Shown piece by piece: positions 44,240 through 56,287 of a stretch of 64,000 bases of DNA. The notes under the pieces were generated by a model, which worked only from the letters and a program-made list of their open reading frames with translations, was not told the origin of the DNA and did no database searches. The DNA is from Symsagittifera roscoffensis (lineage: Eukaryota > Xenacoelomorpha > Acoela > Convolutidae). Position numbers and translations under genes: made by a program. Location: the NCBI RefSeq assembly GCF_963678635.1, contig NC_087068.1, forward strand, positions 41,813,649 through 41,877,648. The letters run 5' to 3'. The number at the start of each line of letters is the position of its first letter. The first letter of the stretch is position 1.

Positions 44240-45240
44240 GAAAATTGCTTCCTTCAAACGATTCATAATAAGAAATTATGCCATTATAGCTCAATTACCA
44301 AATAAGCCAAGAAAAACCAACGAAAATAAAAGCAATGAAATAGTAACGTATTGAAAGTCAGACTTCGTGAAGTTACAAGGAGCGAAACGTTTTGAGATTA
44401 AAAAAAATGTTCAAATTAAAAGAAAACTTCCTACGTTTTAATTCAGGCTGATGAAAAATAACGCGCGATATTACAACATTCAAGGAGAACAGTTTAGTTC
44501 TTCAAAAATAGCTTCTTTTTCCTTGTACGACATATTTTGAATACCGTTCTAGGTCTTCATCGGTCGCAGATCTGCGATTTAAAGGTAAGTGTGCAGAGTA
44601 TGGGACAATCTGTTTATTTGATAATCTTATAGATGTCCTATAAGATTTTTTTTCTCAGGTTTTCTGATACTCAATGATCAAGTAAGATTGATTATTGAGT
44701 CATAGTCTGCTACGGCGAGCTCATTAAAATTACAGCAAACATTTGATAATTTCAGCATCCGGTAGCATCTCCGCGAATCGTTCCGGTGGAGTCCCATTTG
44801 TACCAAGGTTCATTTTTACCAAAAAGAAAAATCGGTCCTATTTGTACTAAAACTATTCAACTTGATTTCTAATTGGTCGAATTGTTCGCAAACAAAATAT
44901 TTTTTTTTGTTCGAACAGAAGAAAAATAAACAGCAGAATAGTGACCGCCGCAGTCGCGCCAACGTGTTGCGAGCTTGCAAACAGAGGGTAGGAATCTATA
45001 AGAACATTAGAGTCGGCTATTGCCGCAAAGCGGTGACGCGCGTGTAGCGCGCCCACCGGCGACCTTAAACCAAGAGCTTAAAGTAGTCGGCTTAGTAGTC
45101 TTTGTCAATTGAACATTTTTGGCACAAACACGATTGATTTTTTATTTTGGTACACATGGGACTGATTTATTATTTTGGTACTTGCGAATACCCACCGCTG
45201 CTCTCAACATATAAATTTTTCTACTTTAGTTTAGCGTGGC
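44240..45240 (+). repeat. Array segment T, copy 1
   Basis: Begins with a diverged version of unit U interior (CAATTACCAAATAAGCCAAG, GACTTCGTGAAGTTACAAGG), then departs into sequence with no U counterpart (ACGCGCGATATTACAACATTC, GGTCTTCATCGGTCGCAGAT) and a GC-rich inverted-repeat element. It ends where a fresh U unit starts. A second copy is at 52,484-53,430. Confidence 0.75.
44790..45163. mobile_element. GC-rich inverted-repeat element inside segment T, copy 1
   Basis: The ends AGTCCCATTTGTACC and GGTACACATGGGACT are inverted over 15 bp with one mismatch. The centre (about 44,940-45,065) is strikingly GC-rich and holds a hairpin, CGGTG-A-CGCGC-GTGTA-GCGCG-CC-CACCG, at 45,031-45,058. A minus frame of about 67 codons is open in both copies but starts at GTG and changes its end between them, so I do not call a gene. 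No target duplication seen. Confidence 0.5.
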
Positions 45241-47535
45241 TGCTAGCAATTAAGATGATTGGGGTGTAGGAAATTAGACGACAAGCAGATTAGACAATCA
45301 GAAAATAACGAAACTACACGATAACTTGCATGCAATTTGCGTGAAATTTGTTTACTGACTTAAATAACTTTTGGCTGAGTAAATACTGGTTTTCCAATCA
45401 CTAATAAAGTTATTAATGTCACAATTAAATAATATTTGCATTTCAAAAAGGTAATTCAATTTTTCGATTTAGGGCTTTATATTGAACTTACAATACAACT
45501 TTGATCAGTTCTGTGATCATATACTCTTTTTGTTGTTGTGTGACTTCATTCTAAGCAAAAAGTTTTTGTTGGCTCATTTCTATCGTATAAATTCACAAAG
45601 AGTTGTAGTCTACATTCCGTCTCTTACGGTTGTTTAATTTCCTAGGCTCCACTAGGCACGTGGAGTGACATAGCACAGATCAGAAATGCTACAAATACCA
45701 GGGGCTGCTCGATATCCTACGGAACAACTAAAAAAACTTAGAAATATGAAAAATAAAATAGCATTCATAATTTCAATAAGCGAACTTTCAAAATCTAATT
45801 TTGATCACACTAGGATTGAAAATTAAAAAAATATTTTATTCCGACTTCTGAAGAATTTTGGCTTTTTAACTAGCCAGTCCAGAAACTACCTTTGACAAAA
45901 TGTTGCATAAATTTTGCCAGTCCCCTAATTTCTACATTTTTGAGAGACACAAGAAATTTAAAAAACCTTTTTCAGACTCAGAGATAGAAAATAGGCCACT
46001 AAACTAACGGTTCAAGCTCTGAACAACAAAACTTCGTGATATGTAAAAAAAATGAGTCATTTGCCAATGTTTTGATGTAAACGGAAATTAACAAATGACT
46101 TCGCAACCCTTGAGGAGCTACGCAACCCATTTGATACAAAGGAGGCATAGCATTTCAAGTTTGCCAATCGATAAAGATATGGGAATCAGCTAGTCAAGAA
46201 ATTTTTTCCAAAAGATCTGATATTCAGTTTCAGGAAAACACAGTCGCAAAACCTTATCACCAGCGTTAAATCAGCATTTAATATTGCTTGGCAAGCAGCA
46301 GCTAAGACAACAACACTTGGTTGGACAAGCGTTCAGCCGAAAAAAAAACAATGTCGAAAATGCTGGTCAAAAAACTACTTCAAATTAATTTTACACTTAA
46401 CCACTCCTCAAACATGCAGAAGCGTATACAACTGCTTCCTTCAAACGAATCAATAAAAAAACTAAGCAATTATAGCTTAATAACCAAATAAGCAATGAAA
46501 AAAATATCAACGAAAATCAAAACAAAGAAATATTAACCTCAACCAAATAAGCAAAGAAAAAAATATCAACGAAAATCAAAACAAAGAAATATTAACCTAT
46601 TCAAATTCAGACTTCGTGAAATTACAAGGAGCAGAACGGTTTTCAAATATTAAAAATGTTCAAACTAAAAAAGAACTTCGTACATTTTAATTTAAACTGA
46701 TGAAAAATAACCAGTCAAACGTTATTCCGGTTATTCATTTCTTTTTGAAAAACGCTTCAAATTAATAGTTATCAAAGAGAATATTTAAGTCTGATTATAA
46801 AGATCCGAAGGCGCGCTTCTTACCCCTAGACTGAATAAGAAGGGATCTCAAAATTGACGAGGATCCATAACCAAGCAAGTTCAATTTATCACAGTTTTGG
46901 AAGAAAAAAGTTTTACGGGAAAAAATCTATTTCTCGATTAAAGTCATTTGTTCTCGCAAGTGAAGAAAAATATGAAACAATCTATAATTTTCAGCACGTT
47001 TTTATTGCGCAGCTACTTACCTTCTGTTACATACTCAAGGTTGTTAGTTTCTGCCACAAAAGGTACATCAAGAAAGATTTTTTAAATAAAAAAAAAGTCA
47101 AGTCTTCTCTGGCCTGGGTTTTGGTTTAATCTAGACTAGATAAAATTTCACGGTGTTTTATCTACCTTCTAAATTTATTGATTGTTTATCTTCTGTTATA
47201 TATTCAAGACTGTTAGTTTCTGTCACGAAAGATAAGTCAAGACCGATTTTTTAATTGAAAAAACGGTCAAGTCTTACCATGCCTGTGTTTTTGCTTCAAT
47301 GTTGTCTCGATAAGATTGCAAGCCTTTTTAATTGCTTTATAATTTTATTTAAGTCCCAAAAAATGATTACCTGGATTCTAAAAATGTGTTTTGTTGGTTA
47401 GATACCATTAAGTTTATTGGTAATGAATATTGACAAATAGCATTGAAACTATCTTTCTGTGAAAACTCACCTCACATAGACAATTCAATTCTAGAAATTT
47501 AAAGTTCGGACTCTTTGCAATTGAAACAACTAAAA
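45241..47535 (+). repeat. Array unit U, copy 2 (full length)
   Basis: Runs from AATTAAGATGATTGGGGTGTAGG to AACTAAAAAATTC, about 2.3 kb. Its middle includes a truncated Q-family start (ATTCCGACTTCTGAAG, then TTTTTAACTAGCCAG) followed directly by the CCAGAAACTACCTTTGAC block. It has two copies of the 59-bp repeat and lacks the TACAAAGTTTACAC stretch near its end. No conserved frame. Confidence 0.8.
46483..46601. repeat. 59-bp minisatellite, 2 copies
   Basis: ACCAAATAAGCAA(T/A)GAAAAAAATATCAACG, then AAAATCAAAACAAAGAAATATTAACCT, begins at 46,483 and 46,542. The same site has one copy in units at 41,715 and 49,989 and four copies in the unit at 47,536. Confidence 0.8.
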
Positions 47536-49988
47536 AATTCACAATTAAGATGATTGGGGTGTAGGAAATTACACGACAAGCAGATTAGACAATCAGAAAA
47601 TAACGAAACTACACGTTAACTTGCATGCAATTTGCGTGAAATTTGTTTACTGACTTAAATAACTTTTGGCTGAGTAAATACTGGTTTTCCAATCACTAAT
47701 AAAGTTATTAATGTCACAATTAAATCATATTTGCATTTCAAAAAGGTAATTCAATTTTTCGATTTAGGGCTTTATATTGAACTTACAATACAACTTTGAT
47801 CAGTTCTGTGATCATATACTCTTTTTGTTTTTGTGTGACTTCATTCTAAGCAAAAAATTTTTGTTGGCTCATTTGTATCGTATAAATTCACAAAAAGTTG
47901 TAGTCTACATTCCGTCTCTTACGGTTGTTTAATTTCCTAGGCTCCACTAGGCACGTGGAGTGACATAGCACAGATCAGAAATTCTACAAATACCAGGGGC
48001 TGCTCGATATCCTACGGAACAACTAAAAAAACTTAGAAATATGAAATATAAAATAGCATTCATAATTTCAATAAGCGAACTTTCAAAATCTAATTTTGAT
48101 CACACTAGGATTGAAAAATAAAAAAATATTTTATTCCGACTTCTGAAGAATTTTGGCTTTTTAACTATCCAGTCCAGAAACTACCTTTGACGAAATGTTG
48201 CATAAATTTTGCCAGTCCCCTAATTTCTACATTTTTGAGAGACACAAGAAATTTAAAAAACCTTTTTCAGACTCAGAGATAGAAAATAGGCCACTAAACT
48301 AACGGTTCAAGCTCTGAACAACAAAACTTCGTGATATGTAAAAAAAATGAGTCATTTGCCAATGTTTTGATGTAAACGGAAATTAACAAATGACTTCGCA
48401 ACCCTTGAGGAGCTACGCAACCCATTTGATACAAAGGAAGCATAGCATTTCAAGTTTGCCAATCGATAAAGATATGGGAATCAGCTAGTCAAGAAAATTT
48501 TTTTCAAAAGCTCTGATATTCAGTTTCAGGAAAACACAGTCGCAACACCTTATCACCAGCGTTAAATCAGCATTTATTATTGCTTGTCAAGCAGCAGCTA
48601 AGACAACAGCACTTGGTTGGACAAGCGTTCAGCCGAAAAAAAAAAACAATGTCGAAAATGCTGGTCAAAAAACTACTTCAAGTTAATTTTACACTTCACC
48701 ACTCCTCAAACATGCAGAAGCGTATACAACTGCTTCCTTCAAACGAATCAATAAAAAAACTAAGCAATTATAGCTTAATAACCAAATAAGCAATGAAAAA
48801 AATATCAACGAAAATCAAAACAAAGAAATTTTAACCTTAACCAAATAAGCAAAGAAAAAAATATCAACGAAAATCAAAACAAAGAAATATTAGTCTTAAC
48901 CAAATAAGCAAAGAAAAAAATATCAACGAAAATCAAAACAAAGAAATATTAACCTTAACCAAATAAGCAAAGAAAAAAATATCAACGAAAATCAAAACAA
49001 AGAAATATTAACCTATTCAAATTCAGACTTTGTGAAATTACAAGGAGCAGAACGGTTTTCAAATATTAAAAATGTTCAAACTAAAAAAGAACTTCGTACA
49101 TTTTAATTTAAACTGATGAAAAATAACCAGTCAAACGTTATTCCGGTTATTCATTTTTTTTTTGAAAAACGCTTCAAATTAATAGTTATCAAAGAGAACA
49201 TTTAAGTCTGATTATAAAGATCCGAAGGCGCGCTTCTTACCCCTAGACTCAATAAGAAGGGATCTCAAAATTGACGAGGATCCACAACCAAGCAATTTCA
49301 ATTTATCACAGTTTTGGAAGAAAAAAGTTTTACGGGAAAAAATCTATTTCTCGATTAAAGTCATTTGTTCTCGCAAGTGAAGAAAAATATGAAACAATCT
49401 ATAATTTTCAGCACGTTTTTATTGCGCAGCTACTTACCTTCTGTTACATACTCAAGGTTGTTAGTTTCTGCCACAAAAGGTACATCAAGAAAAATTTTTT
49501 AAATAAAAAAAAGGGTCAAGTCTTCTCTGGCCTGGGTTTTGGTTTAATCTAGACTAGATAAAATTTCACGGTGTTTTATCTACCTTCTAAATTTATTGAT
49601 TGTTTATCTTCTGTTATATATTCAAGGCTGTTAGTTTCTGTCACGAAAGAGAAGTCAAGACTGATTTTTAATTGAAAAAACGGTCAAGTCTTACCATGCC
49701 TGTGTTTTGCTTCAATGTTGTCTCGATCAGATTGCAAGCCTTTTTAATTGCTTTATAATTTTATTTAAGTCCCAAAAAATGATTACCTGGATTCTAAAAA
49801 TGTGTTTTGTTGGTTAGATACCATTAGATTTATTGGTAATGAATATTGACAAATAGCATTGAAACTATCTTTCTGTGAAAACTCACCTCACATAGACTAT
49901 TCAATTCTAGAAATTTAAAGTTCGGACTCTTTGCACATACTTTTTTATTTTATACAAAGTTTACACAGAAATAAAACAACTAAAAAAT
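47536..49988 (+). repeat. Array unit U, copy 3 (full length)
   Basis: About 2.45 kb from AATTAAGATGATTGGGGTG to AACTAAAAAATTCAC. Its extra length over the neighbouring units is largely the expanded 59-bp repeat. An A-run in the AAGCGTTCAGCCG(A)n context is 11 long here, 10 in the first copy and 9 in the two others, which rules out a conserved reading frame. Confidence 0.8.
48781..49016. repeat. 59-bp minisatellite, 4 copies
   Basis: Units start at 48,781, 48,840, 48,899 and 48,958, exactly 59 bp apart, differing at a few bases (TTTTAACC, TATTAGTC, TATTAACC at the joints). Confidence 0.85.
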
Positions 49989-52257
49989 TCACAATTAAGA
50001 TGATTGGGGTGTAGGAAATTAGACGACAAGCAGATTAGACAATCAGAAAATAACGAAACTACACGTTAACTTGCATGCAATTTGCGTGAAATTTGTTTAC
50101 TGACTTAAATAACTTTTGGCTGAGTAAATACTGGTTTTCCAATCACTAATAAAGTTATTAATGTCACAATTAAATAATATTTGCATTTCAAAAAGGTAAT
50201 TCAATTTTTCGATTTAGGGCTTTATATTGAACTTACAATACAACTTTGATCAGTTCTGTGATCATATACTCTTTTTGTTTTTGTGTGACTTCATTCTAAG
50301 CAAAAAATTTTTGTTGGCTCATTTTTATCGTATAAATTCACAAAAAGTTGTAGTTTACATTCCGTCTCTTACGGTTTTTTAATTTCTTAGGCTCCACTAG
50401 GCACGTGGAGTGACATAGCACAGATCAGAAATTCTACAAATACCAGGGGCTGCTCGATATCCTACGGAACAACTAAAAAAACTTAGAAATATGAAATATA
50501 AAATAGCATTCATAATTTCAATAAGCGAACTTTCAAAATCTAATTTTGATCACACTAGGATTGAAAAATAAAAAAATATTTTATTCCGACTTCTGAAGAA
50601 TTTTGGCTTTTTAACTAGCCAGTCCAGAAACTACCTTTGACGAAATGTTGCATAAATTTTGCCAGTCCCCTAATTTCTACATTTTTGAGAGACACAAGAA
50701 ATTTAAAAAACCTTTTTCAGACTCAGAGATAGAAAATAGGCCACTAAACTAACGGTTCAAGCTCTGAACAACAAAACTTCGTGATATGTTAAAAAAAAAT
50801 GAGTCATTTGCCAATGTTTTGATGTAAACGGAAATTAACAAATGACTTCGCAACCCTTGAGCTACGCAACCCATTTGATACAAAGGAAGCATAGCATTTC
50901 AAGTTTGCCAATCGATAAAGATATGGGAATCAGCTAGTCAAGAAATTTTTTTCAAAAGCTCTGATATTCAGTTTCAGGAAAACACAGTCGCAACACCTTA
51001 TCACCAGCGTTAAATCAGCATTTATTATTGCTTGTCAAGCAGCAGCTAAGACAACAACACTTGGTTGGACAAGCGTTCAGCCGAAAAAAAAACAATGTCG
51101 AAAATGCTGGTCAAAAAACTACTTCAAGTTAATTTTACACTTCACCACTCCTGAAACATGCAGAAGCGTATACAACTGCTTCCTTCAAACGAATCAATAA
51201 AAAAACTAAGCAATTATAGCTTAATAACCAAATAAGCAATGAAAAAAATATCAACGAAAATCAAAACAAAGAAATATTAACCTATTCAAATTCAGACTTT
51301 GTGAAATTACAAGGAGCAGAACGGTTTTCAAATATTAAAAATGTTCAAACTAAAAAAGAACTTCGTACATTTTAATTTAAACTGATGAAAAATAACCAGT
51401 CAAACGTTATTCCGGTTATTCATTTCTTTTTGAAAAACGCTTCAAATTAATAGTTATCAAAGAGAACATTTAAGTCTGATTATCAAGATCCGAAGGCGCG
51501 CTTCTTACCCCTAGACTGAATAAGAAGGGATCTCAAAATTGACGAGGATCCATAACCAAGCAAGTTCAATTTATCACAGTTTTGGAAGAAAAAAGTTTTA
51601 CGGGAAAAAATCTATTTCTCGATTAAAGTCATTTGTTCTCGCAAGTGAAGAAAAATATGAAACAATCTATAATTTTCAGCACGTTTTTATTGCGCAGCTA
51701 CTTACCTTCTGTTACATATTCAAGGTTGTTAGTTTCTGCCACAAAAAGTACATCAAGAAAAACTTTTTAAATAAAAAAAAGGTCAAGTCTTCTCTGGCCT
51801 GGGTTTTGGTTTAATCTAGACTAGATAAAATTTCACGGTGTTTTATCTACCTTCTAAATTTATTGATTGTTTATCTTCTGTTATATATTCAAGGCTGTTA
51901 GTTTCTGTCACGAAAGATAAGTCAAGACTGATTTTTTAATTGAAAAAACGGTCAAGTCTTACCATGCCTGTGTTTTTGCTTCAATGTTGTCTCGATAAGA
52001 TTGCAAGCCTTTTTATTTGCTTTCTAATTTTGTTTAAGTCCCAAAAAATGATTACCTGGATTCTAAAAATGTGTTTTGTTGGTTAGATACCATTAAATTT
52101 ATTGGTAATGAATATTGACAAATAGCATTGAAACTATCTTTCTGTGAAAACTCGCCTCACATAGACTATTCAATTCTAGAAATTTAAAGTTCGGACTCTT
52201 TGCATATACCTTTTTATTTTATACAAAGTTTACGCAGAAATAAAACAACTAAAAAAT
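49989..52257 (+). repeat. Array unit U, copy 4 (full length)
   Basis: About 2.27 kb, the closest relative of copy 3 by eye. It carries one copy of the 59-bp repeat and a short deletion in the CAACCCTTGAG(GAG)CTACGC block near 50,857. Confidence 0.8.
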
Positions 52258-52483
52258 TCACAATTAAGATGATTGGGGTGTAGGAAATTAGACGACAAGC
52301 AGATTAGACAATCAGAAAATAACGAAACTACACGTTAACTTGCATGCAATTTGCGTGAAATTTGTTTACTGACTTAAATAACTTTTGGCTGAGTAAATAC
52401 TGGTTTTCCAATCACTAATAAAGTTATTCATGTCACAATTAAATAATATTTGCATTTCAAAAAGTTAATTCAATTTTTCGATT
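52258..52483 (+). repeat. Array unit U, copy 5 (truncated)
   Basis: Only the first ~225 bp of the unit, ending TTTTTCGATTTA, then joined directly to CCAAATAAGCCAAG of segment T. The junction removes the rest of U. Confidence 0.8.
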
Positions 52484-53430
52484 TACCAAATAAGCCAAGA
52501 AAAACCAACGAAAATAGAAGCAATGAAATAGTAGCGTATTGAAAGTCAGACTTCGTGAAGTTACAAGGAGCGAAACGTTTTGAGTTTTTAAAAAATGTTC
52601 AAATTAAAAGAAAACTTCCTACGTTTTAATTCAGGCTGATGAAAAATAACGCGCGATATTACAACATTCAAGGAGAACAATTTAGTTCTTCAAAAATAGC
52701 TTCTTTTTCCTTGTACGACATATTTTGAATACCGTTCTAGGTCTTCATCGGTCGCAGATCTGCGATTTAAAGGTAAGTGTGCAGAGTATGGGACAATCTG
52801 TTTACTTGATAATCTTATACATGTCCTATCAGATATTTTTTCTTAGGTTTTCTGATACTCAATGATCAAGTAAGATTGATTATTGAGTCATAGTCTGCTA
52901 CGGCGAGCTCATTAAAATTACAGCAAACAATTGATAATTTCAGCATCCGGTAGCATCTCCGCGAATCGTTCCAGTGAAGTCCCATTAGTACCAAGGTTCA
53001 TTTTTACCAAAAAGAAAAATCGGTCCTATTTGTACCAAAACTATTCAACTTGATTTCTAATTGGTCGAATTGTTCGCAAACAAATTTTTTTTTCTGTTCG
53101 AACAGAAGAAAACAAAAGAGCAGAATAGTGACCGCCGCAGTCGCGCCAACGTGTTGCGAGCTTGCAAACAGAGGGTAGGACTCTATAAGAACATTAGAGT
53201 CGGCTATCGCCGCAAAGCGATGACGCGCGTGTAGCGCGCCCACCGGCGACCTTAAACCAAGAGCTTAAAGCAGTCGGCTTAGTAGTCTTTGTCAATTGAA
53301 CATTTTTGGTACAAACACGATTGCTTTTTTATTTTGGTACACATGGAACTGATTTATTATTTTGGTACTTGCGAATACCCACCGCTGCTCTCAACATATA
53401 AATTTTTCTGCTTAAGTTTAGCGTGGCTGC
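52484..53430 (+). repeat. Array segment T, copy 2
   Basis: Near-identical to 44,300-45,240, with small differences such as GTCCTATCAGATATTTT against GTCCTATAAGATTTTTT. It includes the complete GC-rich inverted-repeat element. The recurrence shows that T is part of a higher-order repeat, not an independent insertion at each site. Confidence 0.78.
52978..53350. mobile_element. GC-rich inverted-repeat element inside segment T, copy 2
   Basis: Ends AGTCCCATTAGTACC and GGTACACATGGAACT. The hairpin is kept with one mismatch in its outer stem (GCGATGACGCGCGTGTAGCG, then CGCCCACCG). Otherwise as the copy at 44,790. Confidence 0.5.
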
Positions 53431-54064
53431 TAGCAATTAAGATGATTGGGGTGTAGGAAAATAGACGACAAGCAGATTAGACAATCAGAAAATAACGAAA
53501 CTACACGATAACTTGCATGCAATTTGCGTGAAATTTGTTTACTGACTTAAATAACTTTTGACTGAATAAATACTGGTTTTCCAATCACTAATAAAGTTAT
53601 TAATGTCACAATTAAATAATATTTGCATTTCAAAAAGGTAATTCAATTTTTCGATTTAGGGCTTTATATTGAACTTACAATACAACTTTGATCAGTTCTG
53701 TGATCATATACTCTTTTTGTTTTTGTGTGACTTCATTCTAAGCAAAAAGTTTTTGTTGGCTCATTTTTATCGTATAAATTCACAAAGAGTTGTAGTCTAC
53801 ATTCCGTCTCTTACGGTTGTTTAATTTCCTAGGCTCCACTAGGCACGTGGAGTGACATAGCACAGATCAGAAATGCTACAAATACCAGGGGCTGCTCGAT
53901 ATCCTACGGAACAACTAAAAAAACTTAGAAATATGAAATATAAAATAGCATTCATAATTTCAATAAGCGAACTTTCAAAATCTAATTTTGATCACACTAG
54001 GATTGAAAAATATAAAAATATTTTGTTCCGACTTCTGAAGAATTTTGGCTTTTTAACTAGCCAG
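53431..54064 (+). repeat. Array unit U, copy 6 (truncated), running into a Q element
   Basis: Starts AATTAAGATGATTGGGGTG and follows U as far as TTTTTAACTAGCCAG. At that point other units switch to TCCAGAAACTACC, while this one continues as a complete Q element (TTTTGACGGATTTTTC). This shows that each U unit carries the truncated start of a Q copy. Confidence 0.75.
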
Positions 54065-55012
54065 TTTTGACGGATTTTTCAATATCATCTGAAGGGTATT
54101 GTTGTCCTGAGCTTAACTTACTTAAAAAAGATATTCCGTATCAACCGTACAATCCCCCCCCCCCCCAATCAAACTAGGGGGGGAGCGGGGCGTTTGGGAG
54201 GGATGGGGAATAGAAATTTCATGAAATCATTTTGAGATTAGCCTAGATTCATTCATAATTAAGCCTTTCACTGGAAAAATTGAATTGAAATATTAACCTA
54301 TGCAATTACCAGCAATGCAAATGCAATCACGAATACAAAAATGTCGAAATCAATTTTATTTTCGCGATTTCATGAAATGCATTTGTATACAAAATCAATT
54401 TTAAGATTAAATACATGCTTGGGGAGAACATTCCACGGTAGATCACTTAGGTGGAGAAATTGTACGATTCTTCCAATAAATCACCTGTGATCATTTTTTT
54501 GTAAAATTATGGGGGTTTAAAGATTGCCATTTTGGTCAATTTGGGACAATTATCGCGCGATAAATTTCGCGCTATTAACGCGTAAGCGGAGATTTAATCC
54601 GTCTTAGAAATCGTTCCAAATTAGTTAAAAGAAGCTTATTTGCCATAATTGATCTGTTACAAGGAGCAAAATTATCCTTTTGTACTTAATATGGCGTGTG
54701 GGGGGATGATTTTTATAAAAAAAAACATCAAATTTCAGAAAAAATTTTTCATTTTATTTTATTACCTATAAACGCGAACGCGGAAATTTAAATGGTTGAA
54801 GCAGGCTATTTGCCCCAATTGCTATATTACTAGAAGCGAAATCTATCACTTTGTATTTTACATGGTTTGATTTAAAAAAAAACTCAAACTTTTTTGAAAA
54901 AGTTTTTCATTTTTTTTGAAGAATTAATCAATTGTTATAAAGCTTGCTTCACGGAACTTATAAGGCAGTCAGAACATTCAGGGCTTCGTTCTGATGCAAG
55001 CAGTCTTATTTG
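54025..55012 (+). mobile_element. Q-family dispersed repeat, copy 6 (long)
   Basis: GTTCCGACTTCTGAAG at 54,025 to GTCAGAAC at 54,968-54,975, then ATTCAGGGCTTCGTTCTGAT and GCAAGCAGTCTTATTTG. The CG module is GCGCGATAAATTTCGCGC at 54,555-54,572. A segment at about 54,150-54,450, with a run of 13 C at 54,154-54,166 and a run of 7 G at 54,177-54,183, has no counterpart in copy 1 and may be a later insertion. Confidence 0.6.
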
Positions 55013-55964
55013 ATTTAGGGCGAAGTTTGCTACTCATTGAAGATATCGACTGAAATCGAATTTTAAAAAATATATATTTTACATCCGATCATTTTTTCCA
55101 AAGCTCTCAGAGTTAGAAAATTGCCAATTTGTCCATGTTCTGGAATAAAATATGCGCGCTTTGAAAAATTCATGAATAATTCTGCGAAAGTAACGCGAAT
55201 TATGTATGCGCGGCGAATTAACCCGCACAACAATTTCGCTCCAAAATTGAATTGAGGCTAACTAATCGTTCTTAATTTCTTACGACTCAAACTTTTAATC
55301 TTGATTTTTGATATTGTCCAAAATTTATAGATTTTCAAGGTTTTCTTTTCCCAAAAGTTTTTTGATACGGATCAATTTGTATCAAGCGTACCGAAATCTA
55401 GTGAAGCGCAATTACGGTTTTGGAGCATGAAAACTACTGACTAAATACTTTATTAGCCAACTCTACTTAACTTCTAGCAGCGCATTTTTTGAAAGAAACG
55501 GCTAGCTCGCAGTAACCCACTTGAAAAAATTTTTCAGTCTCTCAGCAACGCGAAAATAGGTTAACAGAGTAGCCCACGAACAAATAATTCATTTTCGATA
55601 TCTTTCGGATCGTTTGAAAAATTAGTCAAAAACAACTCGAACAAAGCGGCGAGGCTGCGCTTTGCAATTACTAACTATAAAACGACAAAAAAGCAGAGGC
55701 AAATTTACACTTCGCATACACAAGCAAAAATATGACCGATAACGCTACTGCGAAAAAACTGAACGAGTAAAACTTCGAGTTCACAAAACTTCTTAAGTGG
55801 CGCACGCATTATGAACCTAATAATTGCTGAGTGACGCAAGCCAATTGTGACGCATTAGCAATACCGGTCAATTTGAAACAAAAAATTTACCATTTATCAT
55901 GCCTCAATTTATAGAGCGGACGCCTTTTTGACTAGTATACGAAAAAGTTCATTAAAAACATCCA
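55013..55964. other. No gene seen; weak Q-like similarity
   Basis: Blocks such as AGCTCTCAGAGTTAG, ATGCGCGCTTTGAA and AATTGAATTGAGGCTAACTAAT are shared, in reverse order, with the Q copy at 4,796-5,290, so a second Q-like element may run to about 55,330. Beyond that nothing is recognisable. Confidence 0.4.
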
Positions 55965-56036
55965 ACCCTGCCCAGGTTCGAACACTCCTATTTTGTTGCG
56001 GGTCTCCTTTCCTACCTCTACGCTACAGATCCATGG
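55965..56036 (-). repeat. tRNA-derived module A (SINE head or tRNA pseudogene)
   Basis: On the minus strand, TAGCGTAGAGG fits an RNA polymerase III A box (56,015-56,025) and GTGTTCGAACC fits a B box (55,975-55,985), 29 bases apart. A full cloverleaf does not form well, so an intact tRNA is unlikely. A degenerate tRNA pseudogene or the promoter head of a SINE is the better reading. Confidence 0.4.
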
Positions 56037-56287
56037 TACTTTGAAGCCAAAGTGCTTTTAGCAATATAATAGTCTGTGTTAATATCAATAGCATTGGCTG
56101 TACTTAATAGCAGGTTTTTGATCAAAATGAACACTTTCAAAATGAACACATTTTGTCACAAAATTTGGGTCGCAACAATATTTGCGACTAAGGTTGGAAA
56201 AAAAGAGTTTATGCTATAACACAAGCTTTGCTTGTGTAAAAATGAAATGAGAAAAAATAAAAACTAGCCTCCAAATAGTAAAACTTT

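Noticed and set aside
44853-45056. Ala/Leu-rich minus frame across the GC-rich element in segment T (second copy 53,004-53,243)
   Set aside because: GTG start, different termini in the two copies, and it runs out of the GC-rich core into the inverted ends. A by-product of the element's composition.
46483-49016. Regularly spaced 59-bp repeats considered as a CRISPR array
   Set aside because: There are no unique spacers: the units are contiguous and uniform. The genome is eukaryotic.
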